Shown here: positions 62,940 to 64,000 of the stretch, piece after piece
Layout: each line of letters starts with the position of its first letter
Numbering within the stretch: the first letter of the stretch is position 1
NCBI RefSeq assembly: GCF_004209775.1
Contig: NZ_CP035914.1
Span: forward strand, 1,116,001 to 1,180,000
DNA: 64,000 nucleotides
Direction of reading: 5' to 3'
From: Synechococcus sp. WH 8101
Lineage (GTDB): Bacteria; Cyanobacteriota; Cyanobacteriia; PCC-6307; Cyanobiaceae
Translations under genes and position numbers: made by a program
Notes under the pieces: model-generated
What the model was told of the DNA's origin: nothing
The model's database searches: none
What the model saw: the letters and a program-made list of their open reading frames with translations, nothing else

Positions 62940-63491
62940 GTGGGTTTTCGTTTCCGTCGCTCCGCCCGCTTGGGCGCCCTGCGGTTTCACTTCTCCAAAA
63001 ACGGCCTGAGTTCGATCTCAGTTGGTGGCCGGGGTGCCTCGTTCAATGTGCCGGTGAATCGCCGGAGTGGAGCGCGCAGCACGGTGGGCCTGCCAGGGAC
63101 TGGCCTGAGCTGGAGTGTGGAGCATGAGGCAGACGCTGCCAGGGGCTTGCCCAACAGCCGCCGGCTCAAACCAGGGCAGCTGCAGCTGCTCAAACAGGAA
63201 TGCCTGCAGATCCTGCACCAGGAGCTCTTTTCCCCAGACAACGACGCCCACCGGCTCTGGAGCGAGGGACTGGTGAGCCAGCTGCTGCTCGATCCACGCG
63301 TCAAGGGCCGCACCGCTGGATTGCTGGCGCTGATCGAAACCCCAGAAGCGATGCAGGCCTACATCGAGCGGGGCCGGAGCCAGGACGACGTCAAACGGCG
63401 GGCGCAGCGCTGCCTCCAGGCAGCGGAGCTGGCCGGGCGGTTGCTCAATCCCGGTGGCGAGAAATACCTGAATGAGACAACCGAGAAATGA
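62940..63491 (+). CDS. DUF4236-domain protein
   Basis: The 183-residue protein from GTG 62940 starts GFRFRRSARLGALRFHFSKN, then GLSSISVGGRGASFNVPVNR and TVGLPGTGLSWSVE, the full DUF4236 motif. The remaining part (about 65-183) is helical and variable. DUF4236 is widespread on chromosomes and mobile elements; its function is unknown. Confidence 0.82.
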   Translation: MGFRFRRSARLGALRFHFSKNGLSSISVGGRGASFNVPVNRRSGARSTVGLPGTGLSWSVEHEADAARGLPNSRRLKPGQLQLLKQECLQILHQELFSPDNDAHRLWSEGLVSQLLLDPRVKGRTAGLLALIETPEAMQAYIERGRSQDDVKRRAQRCLQAAELAGRLLNPGGEKYLNETTEK

Positions 63492-63677
63492 GTGGTTGTA
63501 CTGATCGCGGCACCCCGTCAACTGCGGGACGCTCGGGACAGCGGGCTGGGAAGCCTGCATCGGCCGTTGTCATGCCAGGCGGGCTTGAGACCCCCGCCTT
63601 TTCTCTGGCCAAGTGCTGCATCGATCACACCAGCGTCCGCGTTTCCGGCCTAGACAATCCTGAGACGCCTGAGACTC

Positions 63678-63872
63678 ATGCCTGCCTTTGCTGTGGCCTG
63701 CACCCCGCGCGGGTCTTCGATTGAGCGGTTGCAGGCTGGTCGCTACCGGGTCTGCGACACCGACCATCACTGCCGGGAGGTGGAGGACGTCTGGACCGCC
63801 TTTGAGCTGGTGCGGGAACTGGAGCTCGAGGGTGCACCGCTGAGCGACACGAACCTTGCTGAGAACAGCTGA
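63678..63872 (+). CDS. Small hypothetical protein
   Basis: 64 residues: MPAFAVACTPRGSSIERLQA, then GRYRVCDTDHHCREVEDVWT. The stop overlaps the next ATG (TGATG), which suggests coupling. No known family. Confidence 0.5.
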   Translation: MPAFAVACTPRGSSIERLQAGRYRVCDTDHHCREVEDVWTAFELVRELELEGAPLSDTNLAENS

Positions 63873-64000
63873 TGCCAGACGAGCGCCGCTATCGCCTCAC
63901 CGATGCTGCGATGCAACCCCACCCTTATCTGGATGTTGATTACCCGTCTCTGCAGGAGGCCCTGGATGCGGCACGCCAATGGAGCCGCAACCGGGCCCTG
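63872..64000 (+). CDS. Hypothetical protein (C-terminus beyond the window)
   Basis: The first 43 codons read MPDERRYRLTDAAMQPHPYL and DVDYPSLQEALDAARQWSRN. It is coupled to the upstream gene. No family can be assigned from this part. Confidence 0.5.
   Translation, partial: MPDERRYRLTDAAMQPHPYLDVDYPSLQEALDAARQWSRNRAL

Overview
The window is from a unicellular picocyanobacterium of the Synechococcus/Cyanobium/Prochlorococcus lineage. The evidence is the cyanobacterial gene content (chlH, a high-light-inducible protein, DUF3038/DUF4335, DUF2949, DUF3386, DUF3318, CGLD27, DUF6447, DUF3104, DUF2811, DUF4278 and Nif11 proteins), the high G+C, and a dense conserved order (apt, dapB, chlH, folP, tpiA, carB, rsfS). 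The species cannot be named from sequence alone.

Positions 1-25.9 kb are compact core chromosome: signalling (a response regulator, a CHASE-PAS-GGDEF protein), chlorophyll synthesis (chlH), lysine, folate and pyrimidine/arginine enzymes (dapB, folP, carB), glycolysis (tpiA), purine salvage (apt), transporters (an ABC exporter, an alanine symporter), a ribosome silencing factor, an asparaginase and several conserved cyanobacterial proteins of unknown function. The core ends at an initiator tRNA-fMet gene (25855-25931).

From about 26 kb to the right edge the sequence looks like a large genomic island inserted at that tRNA. It opens with a tyrosine integrase and a small excisionase-like HTH protein. 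It then carries phage-like genes (a lysozyme fused to a C39-like peptidase; a Gp157-like protein followed by a Rad52-like annealing protein; a gp88-like protein), two intact toxin-antitoxin pairs (BrnT/BrnA and DUF433/DUF5615), and a four-gene block present twice about 3.96 kb apart (34.16-35.73 and 38.12-39.70 kb). Many small orphan proteins lie between these, several of them paralogous.

The most notable unit is an A+T-richer cassette at 46.2-53.7 kb, flanked by an imperfect direct repeat of about 42 bp. A guanidine-I (ykkC) riboswitch precedes genes for a Ni-dependent guanidine hydrolase (GdmH), its HypA/HypB-like nickel chaperones (GhaA/GhaB) and a three-part ABC importer. A Rieske non-heme iron oxygenase gene overlaps the importer ATPase gene, and a xylose-isomerase-like TIM-barrel gene converges on it. 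A very short His-rich secreted peptide lies just upstream of the riboswitch. The proposed logic is import of guanidine or an N-substituted guanidine, optional oxidative dealkylation, and hydrolysis to ammonium and urea. The oxidation step is my inference.

A second metal theme follows at 56.9-60.5 kb: a zinc importer (znuC-znuB-znuA) with Zur-box-like palindromes, and a putative outer-membrane barrel with a long His/Asp tract. The right end (56-62.8 kb) holds many gene fragments: an HNH endonuclease N-terminus abutting a DUF1643 fragment, pieces of a DUF1156 DNA methylase, FitA/FitB-like and HicB fragments, and a broken antirestriction ardC. It reads as a decayed defence and anti-defence region.
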